From contig CALMZP010000167.1 of the NCBI GenBank assembly GCA_937870635.1, positions 1 to 40,916 of the forward strand: a stretch of 40,916 nucleotides of DNA. Reading direction: 5' to 3'. Of the stretch, positions 1 through 7,941 are shown one piece after another. Source of the DNA: an uncultured Acidobacteriota bacterium. Lineage in GTDB: Bacteria > Acidobacteriota > Thermoanaerobaculia > Gp7-AA8. Under the pieces are notes generated by a model. The model had not been told where the DNA came from, ran no database searches, and saw nothing but the letters and a program-made list of their open reading frames with translations. Position 1 is the stretch's first letter. Each line of letters starts with the position of its first letter. The position numbers and the translations under genes were made by a program.

Positions 1-19
1 CATCATCTCCCGTGGTGTA

Positions 20-125
20 CGTCATGGTGTCAGGTCTGGAAACACAACTTTTCTTCCAGAATCGCGGACTGTCGAACACCCATTCTCGGAAGAAAAGTTG
101 TGTTTCCAGACCTGACACCATGACG
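20..125. repeat. Perfect 38-bp inverted repeat, MITE/REP-like
   Basis: Positions 20-57 and 88-125 are exact reverse complements over 38 bp, separated by a 30-nt loop. The right arm ends 1 bp before the stop codon of the MATE gene that follows. No ORF of its own is present. The arm is not built from 7-bp units, so it differs from the other repeats in this window. The perfect arms suggest a recent or actively maintained element, such as a non-autonomous transposable element or a REP pair mobilised by a distant transposase; that is inference. It could also act as a terminator for the leftward MATE gene, although no T-run follows. Confidence 0.85.
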
Positions 126-126
126 T

Positions 127-1506
127 TTAGGCCTCGGCGGTGACGATCGGGTTGATCGGCGCTGACGCGAGGCGGTGAAAGCGAATCAGGAGGAGGATCG
201 CGACTACGGTCAGGCCCGCGACGAATCCCCACCACAGGCCCACGATTCCCATCTCAAGGTGGAAGCCGAGAAGCAGAGCGACGGGAAACCCGACCAGCCA
301 GTGGCCGATGACGTTCGCGAGGAACGCGAACTTCGTATCGGCAGCTCCGCGTAACACGCCTGCGCCGACGGCCTGCACTCCGTCGGACAGCTGGAACACT
401 CCGGCGACGAAGAAAAGTGGCAGGGTCGCGGCGATCACCGCCGGTTCGTCCGTCAGGAGGCGTGCGATCGGACCAGGGAAAAGGATGAACAAAAGAGCGC
501 CGACGGACATCACGGCGGCTCCGCCGAGGAATGCCGTGTAGCCGGCGCGGCGCGTGCCGTCCTGGTCGAGCGCGCCGATCGCGCGCCCGACACGCACCGA
601 GCCTGCAGCGGCCACTCCCAGAGCCACGGTGAAGGTGAACGAAGCCAGGCTGATGACCACCTGATGCGCGGCGAGATCCATCGTCCCGAGCCGGCCCGCC
701 AGTAGCGCGACGAGCGCGAAAATGCCGACTTCCGCCGTCATCTGCAGAGCGACCGGCCACCCGACCTGAAAGGCTTTGCGAAGCGCGGCGCGATCGGGCT
801 TGTGTGAGACCGTTGCGCCCGGGATGGCCAGGGAGGCAATCGCCGGCGCGAGAAGCGCGAGCTGGATCAGCTGTCCGGTGACAGTGGCGATCGCAGCGCC
901 CGCGACGCCCATCGCCGGGATGGCGCGCAACGGTCCGCACCACTCGGGCAGAACGCCCCCTCCGAATACGAGAAGAATGTCCGCACCGAGGTTGTAGACG
1001 TTGCCGACGACCATCGCGATGACCATCGGCCGCGTGACGTGATGCGCCTGCAGATAGGCGCGAAGGGCGAGGAACATCAGCCATGGCGCGAGCCCGGTCG
1101 TGCGGATGAGCAGGTAAGTCGTCGCCGGCGAGATCAGTTCCTGTTGGACGCCGATGGCCCGAAGCAGAAAAGGACCGCACAGAAGTGGAACGGTGAGCGC
1201 GGCCGTCACGATCAGCGACAGCCACACTCCCTGCCACATTACGTAGCGCGCTCGCAGCGGTTCGCCCGCGCCGAGTGCCTGCGAGGCCATCGGGTCGATT
1301 CCGAACACCAGTCCCATGCCGAAAACCGAAACGGCGAAGAAGACGGCGTTTCCAAGTCCGGCCGCTGCGAGCTCCCGCCCGCCGAGGCGGCCGAGGACGG
1401 CCATGTCGACGATGCTCATGAGCTGTGTTCCGGCCTGCGCTGCGGCGAGCGGGAAGGCCAGCGCAAAGAGCTGCCGGAGTTCGAGACGGAAGGCTGAGGA
1501 CCGCAT
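127..1506 (-). CDS. MATE family multidrug/cation antiporter
   Basis: The product is a 459-residue integral inner-membrane protein of the MATE family, which exports cationic drugs or metabolites in exchange for Na+ or H+. The sequence shows about twelve hydrophobic helices and the N-terminal MATE pattern, with a PLAAAQ segment near residue 20 and an SIVDMAVLGRLG stretch near residues 31-42. The length matches the family (440-470). The ATG at 1506 is the only plausible start; the Shine-Dalgarno is weak. It is divergent from the dTDP-glucose dehydratase across a 59-bp gap. The substrate cannot be read from the sequence. The stop codon lies just inside a 38-bp inverted repeat boundary. Confidence 0.93.
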   Translation of the reverse strand: MRSSAFRLELRQLFALAFPLAAAQAGTQLMSIVDMAVLGRLGGRELAAAGLGNAVFFAVSVFGMGLVFGIDPMASQALGAGEPLRARYVMWQGVWLSLIVTAALTVPLLCGPFLLRAIGVQQELISPATTYLLIRTTGLAPWLMFLALRAYLQAHHVTRPMVIAMVVGNVYNLGADILLVFGGGVLPEWCGPLRAIPAMGVAGAAIATVTGQLIQLALLAPAIASLAIPGATVSHKPDRAALRKAFQVGWPVALQMTAEVGIFALVALLAGRLGTMDLAAHQVVISLASFTFTVALGVAAAGSVRVGRAIGALDQDGTRRAGYTAFLGGAAVMSVGALLFILFPGPIARLLTDEPAVIAATLPLFFVAGVFQLSDGVQAVGAGVLRGAADTKFAFLANVIGHWLVGFPVALLLGFHLEMGIVGLWWGFVAGLTVVAILLLIRFHRLASAPINPIVTAEA

Positions 1507-1565
1507 GGGGACCCGCGATTGTAAGCGTTGTCGGGTCCGGCAGCTTCGTGTAGAGTGCGCCGCTT

Positions 1566-2594
1566 ATGCGTTATCTCGTCACCGGCGGGGCCGGGTTCAT
1601 CGGCTCGAATTTCATCCGCTACATTTTCAAAAAGTACGGCGCCGACGCGCAGGTCGTGAATCTCGACAAGCTGACCTACGCCGGCATCCGCGAGAACCTC
1701 GCGGAGTATGAAGGTCAGAAAAACTACAGATTCCTTCAGGGCGACATCGCGAAGATCGACGACGTGGTCGAAGCCTACAAGGGCGTCGACGGCAGCGGCG
1801 TCGATGTCGTCGTGAACTTCGCCGCGGAGACGCACGTCGACCGCTCCCTGATGGAAGCGGGAACGTTCATCGAAACGGACGTGCATGGCGTCCTGGTCCT
1901 GCTCGAAGAAGCGCGCAAGCACGCTCCGAAACTGAAGCGTTTCATTCAGGTCTCTACCGATGAGGTGTACGGGTCGATCGAGAGCGGATCCTTCCGCGAG
2001 AGTGACCCGCTCAATCCACGCAACCCTTACTCCGCGTCAAAGGCCGGCGGCGATCGCATGGCCTACGCATATGCCCAGACCTACGGACTGCCGGTCATCA
2101 TCACGCGAGCCTCGAACAACTTCGGGCCCTGGCAGTATCCGGAAAAGCTCATTCCTCTGTTCGTCACGAACGCGATCGACGATCTCCCGCTGCCGCTGTA
2201 CGGCGATGGGAAGAACGTGCGCGACTGGTTGTTCGTCGACGATCACTGCGCCGGCATCGATTTTCTCATCGAGCGTGGAGAGAACAGCGAGACGTACAAC
2301 ATCGGCGGCGGTAACGAGCGTGAGAACCGTGAGATCACCGCGCGCATCCTCGAGTTGACCGGCAAGCCGGAATCGCTGATCAAGCGTGTGGCGGACCGGC
2401 AGGGGCACGACCGCCGCTACTCGCTCAACACCGACAAACTCGCCGCCCTCGGCTTCCGCGCCGAGACCGACTTCGATGAGGCACTCGAGAGGACGGTGCA
2501 GTGGTACGTGAAGAACGAGCCGTGGTGGCGCGCAATCAAGGAACGCAGCGCGGAGTTCAAGGCGTACTACGACAAGCAGTACGGCAAGCGGTAG
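1566..2594 (+). CDS. rfbB: dTDP-glucose 4,6-dehydratase
   Basis: This extended short-chain dehydrogenase/reductase converts dTDP-D-glucose to dTDP-4-keto-6-deoxyglucose, the second step toward dTDP-L-rhamnose and other deoxysugars of surface polysaccharides. The NAD-binding TGGAGFIGS motif lies at residues 6-14, the family-specific T-D-E triad at 131-133 and the YxxxK catalytic pair begins at Tyr155. At 342 residues it is full length. It stands alone: no rfbA, rfbC or rfbD is nearby, so the pathway partners must be elsewhere. It is transcribed divergently from the MATE gene and converges on a receiver-domain gene 27 bp downstream. Confidence 0.95.
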   Translation: MRYLVTGGAGFIGSNFIRYIFKKYGADAQVVNLDKLTYAGIRENLAEYEGQKNYRFLQGDIAKIDDVVEAYKGVDGSGVDVVVNFAAETHVDRSLMEAGTFIETDVHGVLVLLEEARKHAPKLKRFIQVSTDEVYGSIESGSFRESDPLNPRNPYSASKAGGDRMAYAYAQTYGLPVIITRASNNFGPWQYPEKLIPLFVTNAIDDLPLPLYGDGKNVRDWLFVDDHCAGIDFLIERGENSETYNIGGGNERENREITARILELTGKPESLIKRVADRQGHDRRYSLNTDKLAALGFRAETDFDEALERTVQWYVKNEPWWRAIKERSAEFKAYYDKQYGKR

Positions 2595-2620
2595 GTGAGC
2601 GCGGGCGACCTTGCCCGGCA

Positions 2621-2992
2621 TCAGTTCAGACAGGCCTTGACGTCGCCGATGAGGCGGGCCATGTCGAAGGGCTTCGCATGGATCCGGTAGACGTGGCCCT
2701 CGAACCGCCGGCGCACCTCCGACTCGGGGATCGCTGACGCGACGATGGTGCGGGCGAGCTTCGCCGGGTGATGCTGCGAGAGGTAGTCGAGAACCTGGAA
2801 GCCGTCGACGCGGGGCATCATCAGATCCAGCAGGATGACGGCGTACCCGTTGTCACCGGTGATCCGGTCGATCGCCTCCTGCCCGTCACGCGCGACATCG
2901 ACCTCGAGGCTGTGCCTCTCGAGGATCTTCGTGAGCATAGTTCGAATGGGCTCGTCATCGTCGACGACGAGTGCCCGCTTGCGGTCCGCCAT
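2621..2992 (-). CDS. Stand-alone response-regulator receiver protein
   Basis: This is a single CheY-like receiver domain of about 123 residues with no output domain. The acidic cluster (VVDDDEP) near the N-terminus, the phospho-acceptor Asp in LLDLMMPRVDG, a Ser at the switch position (VASA) and the Lys of AKPFD are all present. The ATG at 2992 was chosen because it leaves the standard short N-terminus; a TTG at 3013 would add seven residues. No histidine kinase is adjacent. It resembles the second stand-alone receiver at 17305-17691, including the LDLMMP and KPFD motifs. Its output partner is unknown. Confidence 0.88.
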   Translation of the reverse strand: MADRKRALVVDDDEPIRTMLTKILERHSLEVDVARDGQEAIDRITGDNGYAVILLDLMMPRVDGFQVLDYLSQHHPAKLARTIVASAIPESEVRRRFEGHVYRIHAKPFDMARLIGDVKACLN

Positions 2993-3031
2993 GGCCGGGT
3001 TGGGCAGGAGCAAGAATCCCGCCCGCCGGGA

Positions 3032-3307
3032 TCAGGCCGCCAGCGCGGCCGCCAGCGCGAATGGAGCGGCAAGAATGGCGAAGAGGATCGCGAGCGGAAC
3101 GATCACGGCGACGAATGCCGCGACGGCCGCCAGGACGACCGCGATCTTCACGACAACCAGCACGAGGAGGATCGGGAGGAAGAGCAGCTTCAGCGGCAGA
3201 AGGACGACCGCGAACACGCTCTTCAGGAACACGCCGGCCAGAGCCAGGACACCAACGAGGATCGCCCCGACGAACCCCATCACGATGAGTGCGAAAAGGA
3301 TCTCCAT
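3032..3307 (-). CDS. Small hydrophobic membrane protein, unknown function
   Basis: A 91-residue protein made almost entirely of Val, Leu, Ala, Ile and Phe, with two to three transmembrane segments and only two or three lysines as likely topology determinants. A good Shine-Dalgarno (GGAGGGGG) lies just upstream of the ATG at 3307, which supports real translation. It is 39 bp upstream of the receiver gene on the same strand and could share its transcript. No family is recognised. Proteins of this composition are often annotated as hypothetical membrane proteins in Acidobacteriota; no function can be assigned. Confidence 0.6.
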   Translation of the reverse strand: MEILFALIVMGFVGAILVGVLALAGVFLKSVFAVVLLPLKLLFLPILLVLVVVKIAVVLAAVAAFVAVIVPLAILFAILAAPFALAAALAA

Positions 3308-3388
3308 TTGAGCACCCCCTCCGATTAGGGATACGAAAGCGATGCCTGAGGGTTTCTACGGGGGGAGGGTGAGCGTTCGCGACCGGTA

Positions 3389-3458
3389 TGGAGCCGCGGG
3401 CGATCCCGCCCGCGGTCACGGTCGGAAGGCAACGCGGGCGGGATCGCCCGCGGCTCCA
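3389..3458. repeat. GC-rich palindrome pair (family B core)
   Basis: Two copies of a roughly 25-bp GC-rich unit containing GCGGGCGATCCCGCCCGC face each other (about 3389-3415 and 3434-3458). Each unit is itself a hairpin, and the pair forms a larger one bounded by TGGAGCC/GGCTCCA. The same core recurs at 14416-14486, 27205-27280 and 38276-38343. Around it, TCACGGTCGGAAGGCAACG and a variant near 3470-3495 are direct repeats. It sits in the 256-bp spacer 3308-3563, which has no credible gene. Confidence 0.85.
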
Positions 3459-3511
3459 CCCGATCACGCTCACGGTCGCCTCGGAAGGCAATGCGTTCTC
3501 TGCCCGACTCG

Positions 3512-3556
3512 GGGCGCAGCAAGCTGCGCCCAGCCCGAGCGGCAGCAAGCTGCCGC
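3512..3556. repeat. Twin AGCAAGCT hairpins
   Basis: Two consecutive perfect stem-loops lie 8 bp before the stop of the M20 peptidase gene, on its downstream side. The first has GGGCGCAGC/GCTGCGCCC arms with an AA loop (3512-3531), and the second has GCGGCAGC/GCTGCCGC arms with an AA loop (3539-3556). Both share the centre CAGCAAGCTG. They may stabilise or end the leftward mRNA. There is no U-tract, so they are not called an intrinsic terminator. Confidence 0.7.
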
Positions 3557-3563
3557 ACTCCAG

Positions 3564-4928
3564 CTACATGTTCGCCACGTTTTCGAAGTACCGGGCGAAC
3601 GCGACCATTCCGCCCGACGCCTGCTGCCAGTCGTAGTTCTCGTTCGGGGCGTGGTAGCCGTGCTCGGGGAGCGAGAGGCCGAGGAACATCACCGGGCATT
3701 TGAGGACTTTCTCCATCGAGGTGACCGCGCCGATCGAGCCGCCCTCGCGGACGAAGACCGGTTCGCGGCCGAAGGAGAACTTCATCGCGTCCTTGACGGC
3801 ATCCGCCAGCGGGCCGGTGGTCGGCGCGAGATACGGATACATCGAGTTTTCGAGCGTGACCTTCACGTCGGGGTTCCGCTTCTTCACGAAAGCCTTGACG
3901 AGTTTCTGGATCTTCTTTGGATCCTGGTTCGGCACCAGTCTGCAGGAAATCTTGATCTCTGCGCGCGGCGGGATGATCGTCTTGATGCCGGGACCGGTGT
4001 AGCCGCCGACGAGACCGTGCACCTCCAGCGTCGGCATCGCCCAGATCCGCTTCATCACATCCGTCGGGTTGTTGGTGCGAATGGATTTGAACAGGTGATC
4101 CTTCTTGAACTGCGCAACCGAGAAACCGGAGTTCCTGAAGTCTTGCAGCTCCTGCTTCGTCGGCGGCTCGACGTCGTCGTAAAAGCCCTTGATCTTCACG
4201 CGACCCGTCTTCGCGTCGTACATCTCGGAGAGAAGCTGCGCGAGCTCCCCGATCGGATTCCGCGCGGCGCCGCCGGTGACTCCGCTGTGCTGATCGGTCT
4301 GGCCGACCTCGAGCGAGAGCGTGAACCCCTGCAGCCCGCGCAGTCCGGCCGGACATGCCGGTTTGTTACGCGAGACCCAGATCGTGTCGGAAACGATCAC
4401 GTGATCGGTCTCGAGCTCGCCGGCGTGCTTCCGGATCGTGGCCTCGAAACTCGGTGAGCCAACTTCTTCCTCGAGCTCCCAGAGGATGTTCATGTTCACG
4501 GGAACACCGGCTTCGCGCGCCGCGCGCACGCCCCACAGCGCACTGAGAGCGGGACCCTTGTCATCGGTCGTTCCGCGGCCGAAGTACCGATCTCCTCGCA
4601 CCGTGAACTTGAACGGATCCGTGTCCCACGGCTCCGTCTCGCGGGACGCCGGCTGTACATCGAGATGGTTGTAGAGTGTTACGACCGGCGAGTCGTTGCC
4701 CGATCGGATTTTCCCGAAGACGATCGGATGACCGTCCGTCTCGACGACACGAGCCTCGCCGCCGAACTCACGGATGATGCCCGCCCCTGCTTCAGCGGCG
4801 CGGCGGACGTCCTGTTTCCGGTCCGGCTCCGACGACACGCTCGGGATCTCCACGATCTGGCGCAGCCGCGTCTCGAACGCGCTGCGCTGCGCGGAGGCGT
4901 ACGTCTTGAGCGATTCTTTCTTCAGCAT
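3564..4928 (-). CDS. M20 family dipeptidase/peptidase
   Basis: This is a zinc metallopeptidase of the M20 (ArgE/DapE/carnosinase-like) clan that hydrolyses dipeptides or short peptides in the cytoplasm. Metal-binding motifs are clear: YNHLDVQPA (His88, Asp90), GRGTTDDKGP (Asp near 122) and the acidic ELEEEVG cluster (about 152-156) with the catalytic Glu and ligand. At 454 residues it matches dipeptidases rather than ArgE (about 380). The ATG at 4928 follows a GAAAGGG-like site; an alternative TTG at 4958 would overlap the ggt stop as TTGA. It follows ggt directly, so the pair could act together in glutathione or gamma-glutamyl peptide breakdown (inference). ArgE activity is not needed here because argJ is present. 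Confidence 0.9.
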   Translation of the reverse strand: MLKKESLKTYASAQRSAFETRLRQIVEIPSVSSEPDRKQDVRRAAEAGAGIIREFGGEARVVETDGHPIVFGKIRSGNDSPVVTLYNHLDVQPASRETEPWDTDPFKFTVRGDRYFGRGTTDDKGPALSALWGVRAAREAGVPVNMNILWELEEEVGSPSFEATIRKHAGELETDHVIVSDTIWVSRNKPACPAGLRGLQGFTLSLEVGQTDQHSGVTGGAARNPIGELAQLLSEMYDAKTGRVKIKGFYDDVEPPTKQELQDFRNSGFSVAQFKKDHLFKSIRTNNPTDVMKRIWAMPTLEVHGLVGGYTGPGIKTIIPPRAEIKISCRLVPNQDPKKIQKLVKAFVKKRNPDVKVTLENSMYPYLAPTTGPLADAVKDAMKFSFGREPVFVREGGSIGAVTSMEKVLKCPVMFLGLSLPEHGYHAPNENYDWQQASGGMVAFARYFENVANM

Positions 4929-4954
4929 GTGCAAAGGCCCTTTCTCTGTGAAAC

Positions 4955-6661
4955 TCAATATCCGGCGGCAGCGCCGCCGCGACGGGCGTCGGATGCGCCC
5001 ATGCGAACACCGTCGCCGATGATGCCGGCAACGTGCGCGTCACCGATGGTCGTGAGCTCGCTGAAGCCCGGTTTGTCGCGAAATATGTGCCCCATCCGCT
5101 CCAGGGCCGCCCTGGTGTCGGGGCTGAACCCATGCTCTTCCCAGTAGACGGAATCGGGCAGCCACTGATGATGAAAGCGGGGAGCGTCGATTGCCTGCTG
5201 GATGTTCATACCGAAGTCGATGACATTGAGAATCGTCAGCAGGACGGTGTTGATGATGGTCGGCCCGCCCGGGCTTCCGAGCGCGAAGACGACTTTTCCA
5301 TCCTGGAGCACGATCGTCGGCGTCATCGACGACAGCGGTCGCTTCCGTGGCTGGATCGAATTGGCCTCGCCCTGCACCAGACCATAGCCGTTTGGTACGC
5401 CGGGCTGTGCCGTGAAGTCGTCCATCTCATCGTTGATGAGAAAACCGAGGCCGGCGACGGTGGCTCCGGCGCCATAGCTGTCGTTGATCGTGTACGTATT
5501 GCTGACGACATTCCCTTCGGAATCGATGATGCTGAAGTGCGTCGTCTCGGCGGGTTCCGGCGCGCCCGGCTTGACGCCGGTGCTCACCGCGGCGCGATAG
5601 GGATTGATCCCCGCTCTGCGCTTCGCCGCGTACTGCTTCGAAAGGAGTCCTTCCACGGGGACCTTCACGAAGTCCGTGTCGCCGAGGTGATGGGCGCGAT
5701 CGGAGAAGGCGCGGCGCATGACCTCGATCACGTTGTGAACGTAAAACGCAGAGTTCCAGCCGAGCGCCTCGAGGTCGATCGGCTCGAGCATGTTCAGCAT
5801 CTCGATCAGCGCAATGCCGCCGGATGACGGTGGAGGCATGCTCACGATCTCGTAGCCACGGTACGTTCCTTTGATGGGCGTGCGCACGGTCGGCTCGTAC
5901 GTCTTCAGATCCTCGGCCGTAATGAGTCCGCTGTTCTTCTTCATCTCCGAGGCGAAGATGCGGGCGGTCTCGCCTTCATAGAATTCCCGCGGATCAGTCT
6001 TGATCCGGGCCAGGGTCGCGGCGAGTTCCGGCTGGACGAACTTCTCGCCGAGCTCGTAGAAGCGGCCGTTGCGCTGGAAAATGCGCCGGCTCTCGGGCCA
6101 TTTCGCCAGTTTCTTGATCGTGCTCTCGCGGCGGAGGCTCGTTGCCAGCGCGTGACTGACCTCGAAGCCGTCGGCGGCGAGAGTGCGTGCGGGCTCCACG
6201 AGGTCTGCCCATTTCAGTTTTCCGTACTTCTGGTGGGCGAGCGCGAGACCGGCGACGGTTCCCGGCACACCGGCCGCTTTGTACGAGTCGGTCGAAAGAC
6301 CTTTGACGACTTCGCCCTTCTCGTCGAGATACATGGTGCGCGTCGCAGCGAGCGGCGCGCGCTCCCGGTAATCGATCGCTTCGGCCTTCCCATCCGCGGT
6401 GCGCACGAGCATGAAGCCGCCGCCGCCAAGGTTTCCGGCGGAAGGCCAGGTGACGGCCAGAACGAAGCCGACCGCAACCGCGGCATCGACGGCGTTCCCG
6501 CCCTTCTTCATCACCTCCACGCCGATGCGCGACGCGATCGGATCGACCGAGGCGACGACACCATTACGGGCGCGAAGGGGCTCGCGGGTCCACGCGAAGG
6601 TCGAGACGGGGACGAGAAGGAGAAGGAGAAGGAGAAGGAGAAGAACGATCGCTCGCTTCAT
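4955..6661 (-). CDS. ggt: Gamma-glutamyltranspeptidase, secreted
   Basis: This Ntn-hydrolase cleaves gamma-glutamyl bonds of glutathione and related peptides, typically in the periplasm. It is made as a precursor that cuts itself before a threonine. Here TTHFS at residue 373 marks the new N-terminus of the small subunit, followed by GNVVSNTYTIN. The substrate-site SSG and GSPGG segments are also present. The N-terminus is a Sec signal peptide with ten consecutive leucines, encoded by a five-copy hexamer repeat. Length (568) is typical. It lies 107 bp downstream of argJ on the same strand and precedes the M20 peptidase, overlapping or abutting it. Confidence 0.95.
   Translation of the reverse strand: MKRAIVLLLLLLLLLLVPVSTFAWTREPLRARNGVVASVDPIASRIGVEVMKKGGNAVDAAVAVGFVLAVTWPSAGNLGGGGFMLVRTADGKAEAIDYRERAPLAATRTMYLDEKGEVVKGLSTDSYKAAGVPGTVAGLALAHQKYGKLKWADLVEPARTLAADGFEVSHALATSLRRESTIKKLAKWPESRRIFQRNGRFYELGEKFVQPELAATLARIKTDPREFYEGETARIFASEMKKNSGLITAEDLKTYEPTVRTPIKGTYRGYEIVSMPPPSSGGIALIEMLNMLEPIDLEALGWNSAFYVHNVIEVMRRAFSDRAHHLGDTDFVKVPVEGLLSKQYAAKRRAGINPYRAAVSTGVKPGAPEPAETTHFSIIDSEGNVVSNTYTINDSYGAGATVAGLGFLINDEMDDFTAQPGVPNGYGLVQGEANSIQPRKRPLSSMTPTIVLQDGKVVFALGSPGGPTIINTVLLTILNVIDFGMNIQQAIDAPRFHHQWLPDSVYWEEHGFSPDTRAALERMGHIFRDKPGFSELTTIGDAHVAGIIGDGVRMGASDARRGGAAAGY
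6614..6643. repeat. Hexanucleotide microsatellite (GAGAAG)x5 in ggt signal peptide
   Basis: Five perfect tandem copies of GAGAAG (CTTCTC on the coding strand) encode ten leucines in the hydrophobic core of the Ggt signal peptide. Gain or loss of one unit changes the core by two leucines without a frameshift. Confidence 0.95.
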
Positions 6662-6685
6662 GGCGGCGGGAGTGTATCAGTGCGG

Positions 6686-6765
6686 ATTTTGGATTTCAGA
6701 TTTTGGATTTTGGATTGCCCACCCGCCGGGCCTTGATCGTTGGATCCAAAATCCAAAATCCAAAT
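6686..6765. repeat. Inverted pair of ATTTTGG heptamer arrays (family D)
   Basis: The left arm is four and a half 7-bp units of ATTTTGG with one degenerate copy (6686-6716). The right arm is the complementary AATCCAA array (6743-6763). They fill most of the 107-bp argJ-ggt spacer and would form a stem of about 20 bp in the mRNA between the two genes. The same family occurs at 20781-20867. Confidence 0.9.
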
Positions 6766-6768
6766 GAT

Positions 6769-7941
6769 TCAGCTGCGGTAATCCGTATTGACCGATACGT
6801 AATCGTGGCCGAGATCGCTCGAGAGGATGACCGCGCTGGCGGTGCCGGAGCCGAGGTTCAGGTGCAGCGCGACGCGCTCGCGGGCGAAGACCCTCGCGGC
6901 ATCCTTCTCGCGGTACTGGGCGGGCGCGCCGTTCTTCACGAGGGTGATGTTGCCGGCGGTCAGCGAGATCTTCTTCAGCGAGAATCGGGCGCCGCTTCTT
7001 CCGACGGCGGCGAGAATGCGGCCCCAGTTCGGATCGCCGCCATGGAGCGCCGTCTTCACGAGCGGAGATGTGGCGACTGCATGCGCCGCGAGACGCGCGT
7101 CCTTCTCGCTCCGCGCCCCGGAGACCTCGAGCTCCATGACTCGAATAGCCCCCTCGCCGTCGCGAACGATCATCCAGGCGAGGTCGCGGCATACCTTGTT
7201 CAAGGCATTCTGAAACGCAGTGAGATCTGCGTCGCTGTCATTGCCCGCTGCGCCCGAGGCCATGACGAGCACGGTGTCGTTCGTCGAGGTATCGCCGTCG
7301 ACTGAGATCGAGTTGAAGCTCTGATCGACGGCGTCTTTGACCGCGCGCTGAAGCGCCGCGGGAGTGATCGCGGCATCGGTCATCACGAATGCGAGCATGG
7401 TGGCCATGTTCGGATGGATCATGCCCGCACCCTTGGCCACGCCGACGATCCGTGCGCGCTTGCCGCCGATCGCGAACGAACTCTGGGCGACTTTCGGACC
7501 GATGTCGGTCGTGAGAATCGCGTGCGAGAAGGCTTCGACGCCACCCGCGGCGAGACGCGTGAACGCATCGGGGATCGATTCTCTGATCTTCTTGTCTGGG
7601 AGCACCACGCCGATGACACCCGTCGACGCCAGGAACACCTCGTCCTGCCGGCACTTCAACACCTCGGCTGCGCGCTCGCGGACGCGCTTCGCGGCGTCCA
7701 TCCCTTCCTGTCCGGTCACCGCGTTCGCGCAGCCGGCGTTCACGACGACAGCCTTCACGCGTCCGCCGCTTTTCTTGAGCGCGGATTTCGACAACGTCAC
7801 CGGCGCCGCCTGAAAGCGGTTCTGCGTAAAGACGGCAGCGGCGTTCGCGCCATTCGGTGCATAGATGAGTCCGAGGTCGGGACGCTTCTTGCGAATGCCG
7901 GCTCGGATGCCGGAAGCGAGAAAGCCGCGAGGAAGTTTCAA
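6769..7941 (-). CDS. argJ: Bifunctional ornithine acetyltransferase/N-acetylglutamate synthase
   Basis: ArgJ transfers the acetyl group from N-acetylornithine to glutamate, closing the cyclic arginine pathway; bifunctional forms also use acetyl-CoA. The protein autocleaves at the KGAGMIHPNMATML motif, whose threonine is about residue 181 here. Length with a TTG start at 7941 is 390 residues, normal for the family. That TTG overlaps the argH stop as TTGA, so the long open frame upstream of it, which runs through argH, is not coding. It is the last arg gene of the operon. Whether it is mono- or bifunctional cannot be decided from sequence alone, but no argA or argE is seen here. Confidence 0.94.
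   Translation of the reverse strand: MKLPRGFLASGIRAGIRKKRPDLGLIYAPNGANAAAVFTQNRFQAAPVTLSKSALKKSGGRVKAVVVNAGCANAVTGQEGMDAAKRVRERAAEVLKCRQDEVFLASTGVIGVVLPDKKIRESIPDAFTRLAAGGVEAFSHAILTTDIGPKVAQSSFAIGGKRARIVGVAKGAGMIHPNMATMLAFVMTDAAITPAALQRAVKDAVDQSFNSISVDGDTSTNDTVLVMASGAAGNDSDADLTAFQNALNKVCRDLAWMIVRDGEGAIRVMELEVSGARSEKDARLAAHAVATSPLVKTALHGGDPNWGRILAAVGRSGARFSLKKISLTAGNITLVKNGAPAQYREKDAARVFARERVALHLNLGSGTASAVILSSDLGHDYVSVNTDYRS

Noticed and set aside
2602-2617. Short hairpin CGGGC/GCCCG between rfbB and the receiver gene as a bidirectional terminator
   Set aside because: The stem is only 5 bp with no T-run; it could equally be a family-B fragment, so it is not annotated.
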